DNA from: Cyclobacteriaceae bacterium
GTDB lineage: Bacteria; Bacteroidota; Bacteroidia; Cytophagales; Cyclobacteriaceae
Length of the DNA stretch: 64,000 nucleotides
Assembly: GCA_023151255.1 (NCBI GenBank)
Contig: JAKLJG010000003.1
Location: forward strand, 124,001 to 188,000
Reading direction: 5' to 3'
The translations under genes and the position numbers were made by a program. Below the pieces are notes generated by a model. That model worked only from the letters and a program-made list of their open reading frames with translations. It was not told the DNA's origin and did no database searches. Below, in pieces: positions 26,252 to 32,931 of this stretch. Numbering within the stretch: the first letter of the stretch is position 1; the number at the start of each line of letters is the position of its first letter.

Positions 26252-27100
26252 ATGAAATTGCATTTCCTGATTTCGCTGTTGCTGATTTCGGGCTCCGCAT
26301 GGGCCCATCCCGGTGTGGGCATTGTAATGGACAGTAAAGGCAACGTGTTTTACACCGACCTTAAACACGTTTGGAAGATTGACATTCAAGGAAAAAAATC
26401 TGTCGTAATAAAAAATGTGCATACACACGAACTCTACATGGATGAGTCCGACAACCTGTATGGCGAGCATTTGTGGTACAATGGAGAACGACTCGATACA
26501 TGGGGGCATTATGTGTGGAAATATTCTGCTGATGGAAGATTTGAAAAGATCATTCCAGACACAGAAGGGTTTTTGACTAATTACAGTTTTGTGCGCGACC
26601 ACCACGGTAACATGTATTGGGCGAATCGCGATAAGGATTGCCAGCATATTGTAAAGCATGACCGGAATGGTATAACTACTTTTTTTGATAAAGCGTGTTT
26701 TGAGAATATACGTTGGATGACAGCCTCCCCAACAGGTAATGTTTACCTGGTGGATAAGTACGATTTGAAGATGATAAACCGGTGGGGGCAGGTTACCACT
26801 TTAACTAAGCAACTACCGGAGCGCAGGTTTACGCAGGCCCTCGTTAACGACCCCCATTTGGTAATGGGTCTTTCAACCGATCGGATTGACAATGTCTATG
26901 TTGCTATATATGGAGCAGGAAAAGTAAAGAAGGTAACGCCAGGTGGAAAAGTTTTTACAGTAGCCGAAACAGAAATGCTATGGTCTCCAACCGGAGTGCT
27001 CAGCGCGCCAAATGGTGATTTGTGGATTCTGGAGTGCTCACCTGCCAATGCGGTGCGGGTGGAACGGATAACCAGTGATGGCCGGAGAATCATCTATTAG
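26252..27100 (+). CDS. Exported NHL/SMP-30-like beta-propeller protein
   Basis: A 282-residue protein with a signal peptide (cleaved near SAWA, residue 18). Repeated blocks of D-x-x-G-N-V-Y (SKGNVFYTD, DNLYGEH, HGNMYWANRD, TGNVYLVDKYD, DNVYVAIYG, NGDLWILE) form an NHL or SMP-30/gluconolactonase-like propeller of about six blades. It may bind or hydrolyse a lactone, but no catalytic metal site is certain. The ATG directly abuts the YceI stop. The 3' end overlaps the convergent helicase gene by 11 bases. Confidence 0.72.
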   Translation: MKLHFLISLLLISGSAWAHPGVGIVMDSKGNVFYTDLKHVWKIDIQGKKSVVIKNVHTHELYMDESDNLYGEHLWYNGERLDTWGHYVWKYSADGRFEKIIPDTEGFLTNYSFVRDHHGNMYWANRDKDCQHIVKHDRNGITTFFDKACFENIRWMTASPTGNVYLVDKYDLKMINRWGQVTTLTKQLPERRFTQALVNDPHLVMGLSTDRIDNVYVAIYGAGKVKKVTPGGKVFTVAETEMLWSPTGVLSAPNGDLWILECSPANAVRVERITSDGRRIIY

Positions 27101-28316
27101 ACCGCGGGCGGAAGCGTTTTCTGCTTGGCCCTCTTCCTTTTTTTCTGAAGTTTTCATTTCGTTTTGTTTGCGGGGCGTACACAGGGCCTTTGCCCAGTTC
27201 AGCAGGCAAAGGCATCTTCGGTATGGGGTAGCCAATCAGGTTTTCAATGCTCTGGAACCTGCGTTGGTCGCGTTCGTTCACGAAGGTAATGGCCGTGCCC
27301 GTAGTTTCTGCTCGGGCCGTGCGGCCAATGCGGTGAACATAATCTTCGGGGTCGGGCGGAACGTCCCAGTTTATCACCATGCTGATGCCTTCTACATCAA
27401 TACCCCGCGACAGCACATCGGTGCCGATGATGAGATTGATTTGCTTGTTCCTGAATGCACGCAGAATTTCTTCCCGCTCAGTCTGTTCCAAATCTGAATG
27501 GAAAGCCCGTGCCGGGATGTTCGATCGCCTGAAGGCTGCATCAAGTTTTTTCACAGTTTCTTTCGTAGAAGCAAACAGGATGATGCTGCTCCAGCGATGC
27601 GTTTTTAATACATGGTTAAGCAGGCCTCCCTTCTGTTCATCGTAAACCACGTAGGCTTCCTGTGTTATGCCTTCGGCTGGTTTGGCAATAGCTATATTTA
27701 TTTCTACTGGTTGATTGAGAATCTTATTGGCCAATGCGCGGATTTTTGGCGGCATGGTAGCTGAAAAGAGCAGGGTTTGCCGGTCTTTCGGTAAGTAGCT
27801 TACAATCTTTACGATGTCATCATAAAAGCCCATATCCAGCATGCGGTCGGCTTCATCTAAAATCAGGTGTTGGAGGTGATCAAATACTGTAGTGCCGGCA
27901 GCCAATAATGCAATTAACCGGCCTGGTGTGGCCACAATAATATCGGCACCTTGCTCAAGTGCGCGTTTTTGCTGGTCCCACGCTGCGCCATCGCCACCGC
28001 CATAAATGGGGATGGAACTGATGCCGGTGAAGTAGGCGAACCCTTCAATTTGCTGATCGATTTGCTGGGCCAGTTCGCGGGTCGGGGCGATGATAAGGGT
28101 GTTTAGATGCCGGTGGTCGGTATGAATCATTTTGTTGATCACCGGTAGGATGTAGGCAGCAGTTTTGCCGGTACCGGTTTGAGCGCAGGCGATAACGTCT
28201 TGGTTCTGCAAGATTACTGGTATGGCTTGCTCCTGAATGGGAGTGGGCTTTTCATAGCCCATGGAGTCCAGGCCATCGTTTAGTTTTTGGTCGAAACCGA
28301 AATCAGCAAAAGTCAT
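27090..28316 (-). CDS. DEAD-box RNA helicase, RhlE-like
   Basis: A 408-residue ATP-dependent RNA helicase. The motifs appear in order: Q motif (GYEKPTPIQEQAIP), Walker A (AQTGTGKT), PTRELAQQI, TPGR, DEAD (LDEADRMLD), SAT, and HRIGRTAR. The short C-terminal tail is basic (KKGRGPSRKRFRPRSNR), typical of RhlE. The ATG at 28316 (MTFADFG) is preferred to a TTG four codons upstream. It lies downstream of the cold-shock protein gene on the same strand, separated by a terminator hairpin, so read-through may be partial. Confidence 0.92.
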   Translation of the reverse strand: MTFADFGFDQKLNDGLDSMGYEKPTPIQEQAIPVILQNQDVIACAQTGTGKTAAYILPVINKMIHTDHRHLNTLIIAPTRELAQQIDQQIEGFAYFTGISSIPIYGGGDGAAWDQQKRALEQGADIIVATPGRLIALLAAGTTVFDHLQHLILDEADRMLDMGFYDDIVKIVSYLPKDRQTLLFSATMPPKIRALANKILNQPVEINIAIAKPAEGITQEAYVVYDEQKGGLLNHVLKTHRWSSIILFASTKETVKKLDAAFRRSNIPARAFHSDLEQTEREEILRAFRNKQINLIIGTDVLSRGIDVEGISMVINWDVPPDPEDYVHRIGRTARAETTGTAITFVNERDQRRFQSIENLIGYPIPKMPLPAELGKGPVYAPQTKRNENFRKKGRGPSRKRFRPRSNR

Positions 28317-28320
28317 GGGG

Positions 28321-28358
28321 GGAATCAAAAAACAAAGCCAGACGGACGGCCTGGCTTT
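28321..28358 (-). terminator. Intrinsic terminator after the cold-shock gene
   Basis: On the minus strand AAAGCCAG pairs with CTGGCTTT (28334-28341 and 28351-28358) and is followed by GTTTTTTG. It lies between the cold-shock gene and the helicase gene, where a leaky terminator would lower helicase expression. Confidence 0.7.
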
Positions 28359-28378
28359 GCGTGTGCTGGTTGGAGAAA

Positions 28379-28576
28379 TTAATTATTGACTAACCGTACG
28401 TTTACGGCATTCAATCCTTTTCTTCCTTGTGTAACTTCGAAGGTGATGGCATCGTTCTCACGGACCTTGTCAACAAGGCCGGATACGTGCACAAAAAACT
28501 CTTCATTGGTTGCGGTTTCCCTTACAAAGCCAAATCCTTTGGCTTCGTTAAAGAACTTTACGGTTCCTTCTTTCAT
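28379..28576 (-). CDS. Cold-shock protein (CspA family)
   Basis: A 65-residue single cold-shock domain. The RNP1 motif (KGFGFV) and the RNP2-like motif (FFVHVSGL) are present, with the opening EGTVKFFNEAKGFGFV. It binds single-stranded RNA and unwinds structures, often during cold shock. A TATCTTTA -7-like box on the minus strand lies about 70 bases upstream of the ATG, giving a moderately long untranslated leader, as is common for csp genes. Confidence 0.93.
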   Translation of the reverse strand: MKEGTVKFFNEAKGFGFVRETATNEEFFVHVSGLVDKVRENDAITFEVTQGRKGLNAVNVRLVNN

Positions 28577-28694
28577 GGTGATAAATTGTGTTTTTTGACC
28601 AACGGAGAACCATTGATCGGTGTTATAAATTGATTAAGGCCGTAAAGATAGGAATAAATTAACAGATGGTGGTGACTCCTAACTTAGGCACCTC

Positions 28695-29462
28695 TTATGC
28701 TGCAGCTTTCACCGGTTGCATACTAACCTCTTTGTGCTTCGTCATGCGAATTACTCGCAGGGCGCTGAGCATCTTTATGATCAGGTACGTGGGGTCAATT
28801 TCATGCCAGCGTATGCCGCCAAAATTAGCGCGCGATCCATGTTTATGATGGTTGTTGTGGTAACTCTCACCCATCATCAGAAAATCAACCGGCAGAAAGT
28901 TTTTGGAGGTATCGCCTACTTCAAAATTGCGGTAGCCGTACTTGTGAGCAAACCAGTTAATGATGGCTCCGTGTATGGGGCTGAGCAGAAACTGGATGGG
29001 GAGCAGCAGCCATAACCACCAGGTTGTGGCAAACTGCAGATAAAAAAGCACGTAAAGTCCGCCCCATACGATACGCGATGGCCACGAGCGGGCAAACTTG
29101 TCAAATGCTTCCCATTTCGGAACGCCATCGGTAAAGCGTTTATCCACTACCAGTTTACCGTTGGCAATAGCCGAATAAATGGTTTTGGTTTTCCACATCA
29201 TGTTCCAGATGGTTTCATCATACTTGGGTGAATGCGGATCGTTTTCTGTATCAGCAAAGGCATGGTGCATGCGGTGCATAACACCATATCCGTACGCGCT
29301 TAAATAGTTAGACCCCTGGAAAATCCAGGTCAGGACAAAAAATACCTTCTCGGTGAATTTGTTCATGGTAAACGCCCGGTGCGAAGCATACCGGTGCAGG
29401 AAAAATGTTTGAAAAAAGAGCGACAAATACCAATGCGCTATGAAAAAGGCCAGAATAATCAT
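28695..29462 (-). CDS. Membrane fatty-acid desaturase (acyl-CoA/acyl-lipid type)
   Basis: A 255-residue integral-membrane di-iron desaturase. All three His boxes are present: HRYASH near residues 23-28, HRMHH near 62-66 and HNNHH near 203-207, on four hydrophobic helices. It introduces double bonds into fatty-acyl chains, fluidising membranes. It is similar in type but not close in sequence to the desaturase at 30365. An ECF sigma gene is upstream on the same strand, and a 9-bp perfect inverted repeat (29493-29523) lies just upstream of its ATG. Confidence 0.9.
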   Translation of the reverse strand: MIILAFFIAHWYLSLFFQTFFLHRYASHRAFTMNKFTEKVFFVLTWIFQGSNYLSAYGYGVMHRMHHAFADTENDPHSPKYDETIWNMMWKTKTIYSAIANGKLVVDKRFTDGVPKWEAFDKFARSWPSRIVWGGLYVLFYLQFATTWWLWLLLPIQFLLSPIHGAIINWFAHKYGYRNFEVGDTSKNFLPVDFLMMGESYHNNHHKHGSRANFGGIRWHEIDPTYLIIKMLSALRVIRMTKHKEVSMQPVKAAA

Positions 29463-29492
29463 GTTACGTATAAAGATTTAGGTAAAACACTA

Positions 29493-29523
29493 CTTACAGT
29501 CCTTAGCCTGTAAAGACTGTAAG
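29493..29523. promoter_or_regulatory. Perfect inverted repeat upstream of the desaturase gene
   Basis: CTTACAGTC (29493-29501) and GACTGTAAG (29515-29523), 13 bases apart, start 31 bases before the desaturase ATG on the minus strand. They lack a T-run, so an operator or leader hairpin is more likely than a terminator. Confidence 0.45.
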
Positions 29524-29571
29524 GTGTAAGACAATTCCGCTAGCCTGTTGTGACAGTTTTTTTAAAAAAAA

Positions 29572-30189
29572 TCAGGATTTTTTTTCGGCCTCAAACCAGA
29601 TGTCGCGTTTCAGCGAGTTAATAAGCTCATCGGTGTTGCCCTCGCATGCTTTTTTAAAACTTTCCAATAATGAAGAAGGTGCTGGAATATCGAAATGCAT
29701 TTTGGCTGTTTCCTCCCGTAGCTTCTTTTTTGCGCGGGTAAGGAGTTGGCGGCAGTGGTCTTTCTTTTTGTTAAGTGTTTTGTGCAGTGTATCGTAGTCC
29801 ACATCAAACACTTCTTTCAGCAGGTAAACCGCGCGTTCAAGGGGTTTCAGTTTTTGATGGATAACCTTCATGGCACCGGCCAGATAAACATCCATATCCA
29901 AATGGGCAAAACTGCTTTCTTTTATTTTGGTAATAAACTCCGATAGCTGCATAGAGTCAAGGTATTCTACCTTTTTCCTTTTCAGCGCAAGGAGGTGATT
30001 CAGGCAGTTGTTGGTTACGGCTTTAATGAGGTATGCTTTGGTGTTATTGATTTTTTCTTTTTCGGCATTAAGCCAATTAAGAAACGTTTCCTGCACGATG
30101 TCTTCGGCATCGGCTTTACAGCGCAGCAGGTTGTAGGCAATAGCCTGCAACAGGGGTTGGTAAAGTGTAATGGTGGCTGCGTGATTCAT
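29572..30189 (-). CDS. ECF-type RNA polymerase sigma factor
   Basis: A 205-residue sigma-70 family protein. Region 2 is recognisable (LLRCKADAEDIVQETFLNWL) and region 4 (LKPLERAVYLLKEVFDVDYDTLHKTLNKKKDHCRQLLTRAKKKL) fits the SigJ-like or YlaC-type ECF pattern. The C-terminal extension after region 4 is helical and Asp/Glu/Lys-rich, a feature of some ECF families with built-in regulation. I chose the ATG at 30189; a perfect -7 box (TACCTTTG) on the minus strand at 30206-30199 lies ten bases ahead, so the longer frame to 30264 would start upstream of the promoter. It sits between two desaturase genes. Confidence 0.85.
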   Translation of the reverse strand: MNHAATITLYQPLLQAIAYNLLRCKADAEDIVQETFLNWLNAEKEKINNTKAYLIKAVTNNCLNHLLALKRKKVEYLDSMQLSEFITKIKESSFAHLDMDVYLAGAMKVIHQKLKPLERAVYLLKEVFDVDYDTLHKTLNKKKDHCRQLLTRAKKKLREETAKMHFDIPAPSSLLESFKKACEGNTDELINSLKRDIWFEAEKKS

Positions 30190-30198
30190 TTTAATGCA

Positions 30199-30206
30199 CA
30201 AAGGTA
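30199..30206 (-). promoter_or_regulatory. -7 promoter box (TACCTTTG) of the ECF sigma gene
   Basis: A perfect TAnnTTTG match ten bases before the chosen ATG. It excludes the longer reading frame. Confidence 0.5.
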
Positions 30207-30301
30207 CACTAATATCATGGCATTTACGTAACGGCAATTGCCTTACACACGTTCGTGCCGACAACTTTCCGCCAGCGGCAATTTTTTCGCAGGCAAACCG
30301 T

Positions 30302-30309
30302 TACCTTTG
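30302..30309 (+). promoter_or_regulatory. -7 promoter box (TACCTTTG) of the second desaturase
   Basis: A perfect TAnnTTTG match 55 bases before the ATG at 30365, with a T-run at about the -33 distance (30281-30287). Confidence 0.5.
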
Positions 30310-30364
30310 CAGTTCGGAGTCAACGTAAATAAAGCGCGTGGGTCCGGTTAGATTCGATAGTACC

Positions 30365-31303
30365 ATGACAACAACAACACTTGTACCGGAGCCTCGCAGG
30401 AAACCGATACTATCGCAAGAAATCAGTTTTACACTTGTACACCTGTTGCCGCTGGCCGCCATCTGGACGGGGGCAACCTTGTTCGATTGGATGGTGTGTA
30501 TTTTCCTGTACGTGTTCCGCATGTTTTGGGTAACAGCCGGTTATCACCGGTATTTTGCCCACCGGTCGTACAGCACTTCGCGCTGGTTTCAGTTCATTAT
30601 CGCGTTTATGGCGCAAACTTCGGCACAAAAGGGCGCGCTGTGGTGGGCGGCACACCACCGGCACCATCATCGCCACAGCGACACACCGGCCGATCCGCAC
30701 TCAATGAAAATTTATGGGTTCTGGTATTCGCACGTGGGCTGGATTGTAGGCCCGGATTTTAAAGAAACAGATTACAAGACCATTGGCGATTATGCCAAAT
30801 ACCCTGAACTGGTGTGGTTGAACAAGTACTACCTGGTACCACCGGTTTTACTGGCGGTTGGAGTTACCGCATTGGGCGCGTGGGTAAACGGAGGAAGTGT
30901 TTTGATGATGTTTACAACGCATGGCATGTCAACGTTGTTAATCGGATTCTTCCTTAGCACGGTAATATTGTATCATGGCACGTTTTCTATCAACTCCATC
31001 ATGCACAAATTTGGCCGGCAGCGGTATGAATCGAACGATGAAAGTCGCAACAGTTTATGGCTTGCGTTGCTTACGCTGGGCGAAGGTTGGCACAATAACC
31101 ATCATTATTATGAAACGGCAGCACGCCAGGGGTTTTTCTGGTGGGAAATTGATATTACCTGGTATGTGCTGAAGGCGATGTCGTGGACAGGCCTTATTTG
31201 GGATTTGAAGGGCGTTCCGCGGCATATTAAGTACTCTAAAAACCGGGCGCACGCCCGCCAGCTTAAGCAGGAGTTGGAAGAAGAAATCCGCAAGTCGGCT
31301 TGA
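30365..31303 (+). CDS. Membrane fatty-acid desaturase (stearoyl-CoA desaturase-like)
   Basis: A 312-residue integral-membrane desaturase. Its His boxes are HRYFAH, then HHRHHHRHSD, and HNNHH; these match the delta-9 type, which places a double bond in saturated acyl chains. Four hydrophobic helices flank them. The C-terminus is basic and alanine-rich. The ATG at 30365 is preferred to a GTG nine codons earlier. It is the second desaturase in a 3.5-kb stretch and is divergent from the ECF sigma gene. The two may respond to the same signal. Confidence 0.9.
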   Translation: MTTTTLVPEPRRKPILSQEISFTLVHLLPLAAIWTGATLFDWMVCIFLYVFRMFWVTAGYHRYFAHRSYSTSRWFQFIIAFMAQTSAQKGALWWAAHHRHHHRHSDTPADPHSMKIYGFWYSHVGWIVGPDFKETDYKTIGDYAKYPELVWLNKYYLVPPVLLAVGVTALGAWVNGGSVLMMFTTHGMSTLLIGFFLSTVILYHGTFSINSIMHKFGRQRYESNDESRNSLWLALLTLGEGWHNNHHYYETAARQGFFWWEIDITWYVLKAMSWTGLIWDLKGVPRHIKYSKNRAHARQLKQELEEEIRKSA

Positions 31304-31314
31304 TTATGCTGATA

Positions 31315-31344
31315 TTGGAATTTTAGAATCGCCTGTTAAATTTG
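31315..31344 (+). promoter_or_regulatory. Promoter of tRNA-Gly (-33 TTGG, -7 TAAATTTG)
   Basis: TTGG at 31315-31318 and TAAATTTG at 31337-31344 are 18 bases apart, close to the Bacteroidota spacing. The start would be around 31349, ahead of the tRNA at 31365. Confidence 0.55.
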
Positions 31345-31364
31345 CAGTCCCTTTACGGGAAAAA

Positions 31365-31438
<74 letters not shown>

Positions 31439-31439
31439 A

Positions 31440-31474
31440 CCTCACCCCAAACCCCTCTCCTTAAGGAGAGGGGC
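31440..31474. repeat. Palindromic repeat after tRNA-Gly
   Basis: CTCACCCC is followed by a perfect palindrome CCCCTCTCCTT/AAGGAGAGGGG (31452-31473) and then CTTTGTTTTT. It matches the palindromic repeat type at 4988 and 53056, and here it doubles as a likely terminator for tRNA-Gly. Confidence 0.7.
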
Positions 31475-31503
31475 TTTGTTTTTAAAGTGAGCTTGGTAAA
31501 GCT

Positions 31504-31589
31504 GCCCGGGTGGTGGAATTGGTAGACACGCAGGACTTAAAATCCTGTGGCCAGTAATGGCTGTACGGGTTCAACTCCCGTCCCGGGTA
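31504..31589 (+). tRNA. tRNA-Leu(TAA)
   Basis: An 86-base class II tRNA. Acceptor GCCCGGG pairs with CCCGGGT, with A as discriminator. The anticodon loop CTTAAAA on stem CAGGA/TCCTG gives anticodon TAA. A long variable arm (GGCCAGTAATGGCTGT) is typical of tRNA-Leu. The T-arm has TTCAACT. CCA is not encoded. Confidence 0.95.
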
Positions 31590-31716
31590 CTTCATCAGAT
31601 AGCCATCAACCGAAACAGAATGGATTCAGTGCTGACGCTTGCGGTCAGCATCCTGACATTCGCGCGAGGCGATTCGTTTCTACCTGGATTCTGTTAAATT
31701 CAGCACTTTATACTTC
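31590..31716 (+). other. Structured leader between tRNA-Leu and the GH16 gene
   Basis: A 127-base gap. It holds a perfect hairpin TGCTGAC-GCTTGCG-GTCAGCA (31630-31650), an enclosing AACAGAAT/ATTCTGTT pair (31614-31621 and 31688-31695), and a copy of TCAGCACT (31700-31707) that can pair instead with AGTGCTGA (31628-31635). The two pairings are mutually exclusive, as in an attenuator. This is a fold inferred by eye only. Confidence 0.35.
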
Positions 31717-32511
31717 ATGCATCCCAGATTGCTCGCGTGGTTTGTTATACTTTCCATTTGGGGCTGTGAGCGGCCACCAAAAAAAACATTGGTTTGGGTA
31801 GATGAATTTAATTATTCAGGAGCCCCTGATTCGACCAAATGGAATTATGATCTGGGTAACGGATGTCCAGCACTCTGTGGCTGGGGAAACAACGAGTTGC
31901 AGTACTATACAAATGATAAAGAAAATGTACGGGTTGAAAACGGAGTATTGATTATTGAAGCGCATAGCGATTCACTGTACGGAATGCCCTACACCAGCAC
32001 CCGAATAATCAGCAAACACAAAGGCGATTGGCTGTACGGGCGCATTGAAGTGAGGGCCAAATTACCAAGGGGGCGTGGCACCTGGCCTGCTATCTGGATG
32101 TTACCTACCGACTGGGCGTATGGTGGGTGGCCTGCCAGCGGTGAAATTGATATTATGGAACACGTGGGGTTTGACCCGGGTGTGATACACGGAACCATCC
32201 ATACCGAGTCGTATAATCACCATAAGAAGACTCAAAAAGAAGGTATCATGACAGTGGCTGATGCGCAGGATTCTTTCCATGTGTACAGCATTGACTGGCG
32301 TGCTGATAAAATTGATTTTTTTGTTGATGATAAATTGTATCATTCGGTTTCGCGCTTATCTGAAGATACATTTCGCGAATGGCCTTTTGATAAGCGATTT
32401 CACTTAATTATGAATTTGGCAGTGGGTGGCTTTTGGGGAGGTATGAAGGGCATTGATGATTCCATCTGGCCGCAGCGCATGGAAGTTGACTATGTGCGGG
32501 TGTATGAATGA
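31717..32511 (+). CDS. Exported glycoside hydrolase family 16 (beta-1,3-glucanase-like)
   Basis: A 264-residue lipoprotein with a lipobox (SIWGC, Cys near residue 17). The GH16 jelly-roll shows the catalytic signature G-E-I-D-I-M-E near residue 145, with nucleophile and acid/base glutamates two and four apart. Substrate-site aromatics are at WPAIWMLP and GGFWGGM. This is the laminarinase/endo-1,3-beta-glucanase type, cleaving beta-1,3 or mixed-linkage glucans on the cell surface. No carbohydrate-binding module is seen. It sits alone after the tRNAs; no SusC/SusD pair is adjacent. Confidence 0.88.
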   Translation: MHPRLLAWFVILSIWGCERPPKKTLVWVDEFNYSGAPDSTKWNYDLGNGCPALCGWGNNELQYYTNDKENVRVENGVLIIEAHSDSLYGMPYTSTRIISKHKGDWLYGRIEVRAKLPRGRGTWPAIWMLPTDWAYGGWPASGEIDIMEHVGFDPGVIHGTIHTESYNHHKKTQKEGIMTVADAQDSFHVYSIDWRADKIDFFVDDKLYHSVSRLSEDTFREWPFDKRFHLIMNLAVGGFWGGMKGIDDSIWPQRMEVDYVRVYE

Positions 32512-32527
32512 CAAGAATTCACTGGCT

Positions 32528-32878
32528 TTACTTTGCCTGTTTGGTTTTTGTAAGGTCTTCAAACAAGCCGTTGAACAAGGATAATATCAAACTGAACGCC
32601 AGCGCCCACCAAAATCCATCTACTTCAAAGCCATCTACAAACCAATCGGCAAGCTGAATCATCAGCGCATTGATTACCAGCAGGAACAGTCCGAAGGTAA
32701 CGAAGGTAATTGGTATGGTGAGCACCACCAGCACAGGCTTAACAAAAGCATTGACAATAGCCAACACCAATGCAACCAACAGCGCGTATCCATAATGTTC
32801 AACATGAACTCCGGGCAGCAGGTAGGCGGTGAGCAATACCCCAAGCCCATTTAACAAAAACCGGATGATTCCACTCAT
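32528..32878 (-). CDS. Four-TM protein of the phage-holin-like family (PF04020 type)
   Basis: A 116-residue membrane protein with four closely packed hydrophobic helices and the signatures FLLNGLGVLLTAYLLPGV, ALVLAIVNAFVKPVLV and FWWALAFSLILSLFNGLFEDL. The family name holin_4_2 is historical; members are common chromosomal proteins of unknown role, often in envelope maintenance. There are no phage genes nearby. Confidence 0.8.
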   Translation of the reverse strand: MSGIIRFLLNGLGVLLTAYLLPGVHVEHYGYALLVALVLAIVNAFVKPVLVVLTIPITFVTFGLFLLVINALMIQLADWFVDGFEVDGFWWALAFSLILSLFNGLFEDLTKTKQAK

Positions 32879-32931
32879 ATTCTTTTCAATATCTGCTTTT
32901 AAGCCCTGAAGTCAAATACTAACTTGCTTCA

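Noticed and set aside
30190-30264. Longer start for the ECF sigma factor at 30264
   Set aside because: A perfect -7 box lies inside this stretch and the extra residues do not resemble sigma sequence.
32528-32878. Holin-like protein as prophage evidence
   Set aside because: The holin_4_2 family is common on chromosomes; no integrase, terminase, capsid or tail gene is nearby, and there is no att-like repeat of the flanking tRNAs.
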